DNA from: Firmicutes bacterium AM31-12AC
GTDB lineage: Bacteria; Bacillota; Clostridia; Lachnospirales; Lachnospiraceae
NCBI GenBank assembly: GCA_003480425.1
Contig: QUJA01000055.1
Location: forward strand, 1 to 13,749
Length of the DNA stretch: 13,749 nt
Direction of reading: 5' to 3'
The notes beneath the pieces were generated by a model that ran no database searches, was not told where the DNA came from, and saw only the letters and a program-made list of their open reading frames with translations. Shown piece by piece: positions 13,545 to 13,749 of the stretch. How positions within the stretch are numbered: position 1 is the first letter of the stretch; the number at the start of each line of letters is the position of its first letter. Both the position numbers and the translations under genes were made by a program.

Positions 13545-13743
13545 GATGTATCTATATCCTGGGGTTATTTGCTGTCGCAGATGCTTTTTTGACAACTGAT
13601 GTATCTGCAAGCCCTTGATATTCGTTATTGCAGATGCTCTTTTTTAGACCGATGTATCTACAAGGCTTTGATATTCATTGTTGCAGATGCTCTTTTTGGA
13701 ATCAATGTATCTGCAACTTGCTTTTCTTCGAACTTGCAGATAC
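13545..13743. repeat. Tandem array of 53-bp hairpin repeats
   Basis: Four units start at 13545, 13598, 13651 and 13704, an exact 53-bp period. Each holds GTATCTGCAA or a variant, a 17-18 base loop, the complementary TTGCAGATGC or GATAC, then a T tract. The stems of units 2 and 4 pair over 10 bp (13601-13610 with 13628-13637; 13707-13716 with 13734-13743). Unit 3 has one A-C mismatch and unit 1 is decayed. The loops differ while the stems are kept. A period not divisible by three and stops in all frames argue against coding. The array reaches the window edge, so its full length is unknown. Apart from this array and the palindrome before it, bases 13373-13749 hold no gene. Confidence 0.85.
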
Positions 13744-13749
13744 TTTTAA

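Noticed and set aside
13241..13610. Two short minus-strand open frames across the small gene's end and the palindromes
   Set aside because: They read through inverted repeats, with no ribosome site and no protein-like composition.
13545..13749. CRISPR array
   Set aside because: Units are hairpins with T tracts in an abutting 53-bp period. There is no short constant repeat with unique spacers and no cas gene.

Overview
The window looks like chromosomal DNA of a gut Firmicute, most likely a Lachnospiraceae member (class Clostridia). The evidence is a low G+C content, strong GGAGG-type ribosome sites, A/T-rich intergenic palindromes, an AraC-type sugar regulator next to rhaB-rhaA, a PduB-type microcompartment shell protein, and a RelP/YwaC-type alarmone synthetase. 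No phage, plasmid, rRNA, tRNA or CRISPR feature was found.

Layout. (1) Bases 114-2898, minus strand: rhaB then rhaA, the first two catabolic steps for L-rhamnose. The aldolase gene is not in the window and may lie beyond the left edge. (2) Bases 2899-3166: rhaB promoter, an intrinsic terminator, and a 134-bp multi-hairpin palindromic element. (3) Bases 3167-5488, minus strand: a compact unit of an HD-domain alarmone hydrolase-like gene, an orphan ParA-type ATPase and an AraC-family regulator, the last two overlapping. (4) Bases 5489-5644: divergent promoters flanking a perfect short palindrome. (5) Bases 5631-7133, plus strand: a short-chain dehydrogenase resembling YmfI (EF-P 5-aminopentanone reductase) and an orphan PduB-type BMC shell protein. 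(6) Bases 7134-7282: a hairpin recalling an IS200/IS605 end, and a bidirectional terminator. (7) Bases 7283-11775, minus strand: relP-like synthetase, a P1B-type metal ATPase, a TPR lipoprotein and hflX, tightly spaced. (8) Bases 11876-12931, minus strand: a PfoR/PTS_EIIC_2-type membrane protein. (9) Bases 13109-13372, plus strand: a small acidic protein of unknown function with a very good promoter. It is followed by a nested palindrome and then an exact 53-bp-period array of hairpins that continues to the right edge.

How the parts may work together. RhaA and RhaB make rhamnulose-1-phosphate. After aldolase cleavage the lactaldehyde normally becomes 1,2-propanediol, which many gut bacteria process in Pdu microcompartments, so a PduB-type shell gene 3.5 kb away is suggestive. 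A second theme is translation and starvation stress: an alarmone synthetase, an alarmone hydrolase, HflX and a putative EF-P-modifying reductase.

The observations most worth following are: the out-of-frame natural start of the reductase gene, where an A5 run carries one base too many for the ATG with the good ribosome site; the 53-bp tandem hairpin array; the two nested palindromic elements; the orphan shell gene near an orphan ParA; and the shared palindrome between divergent promoters.
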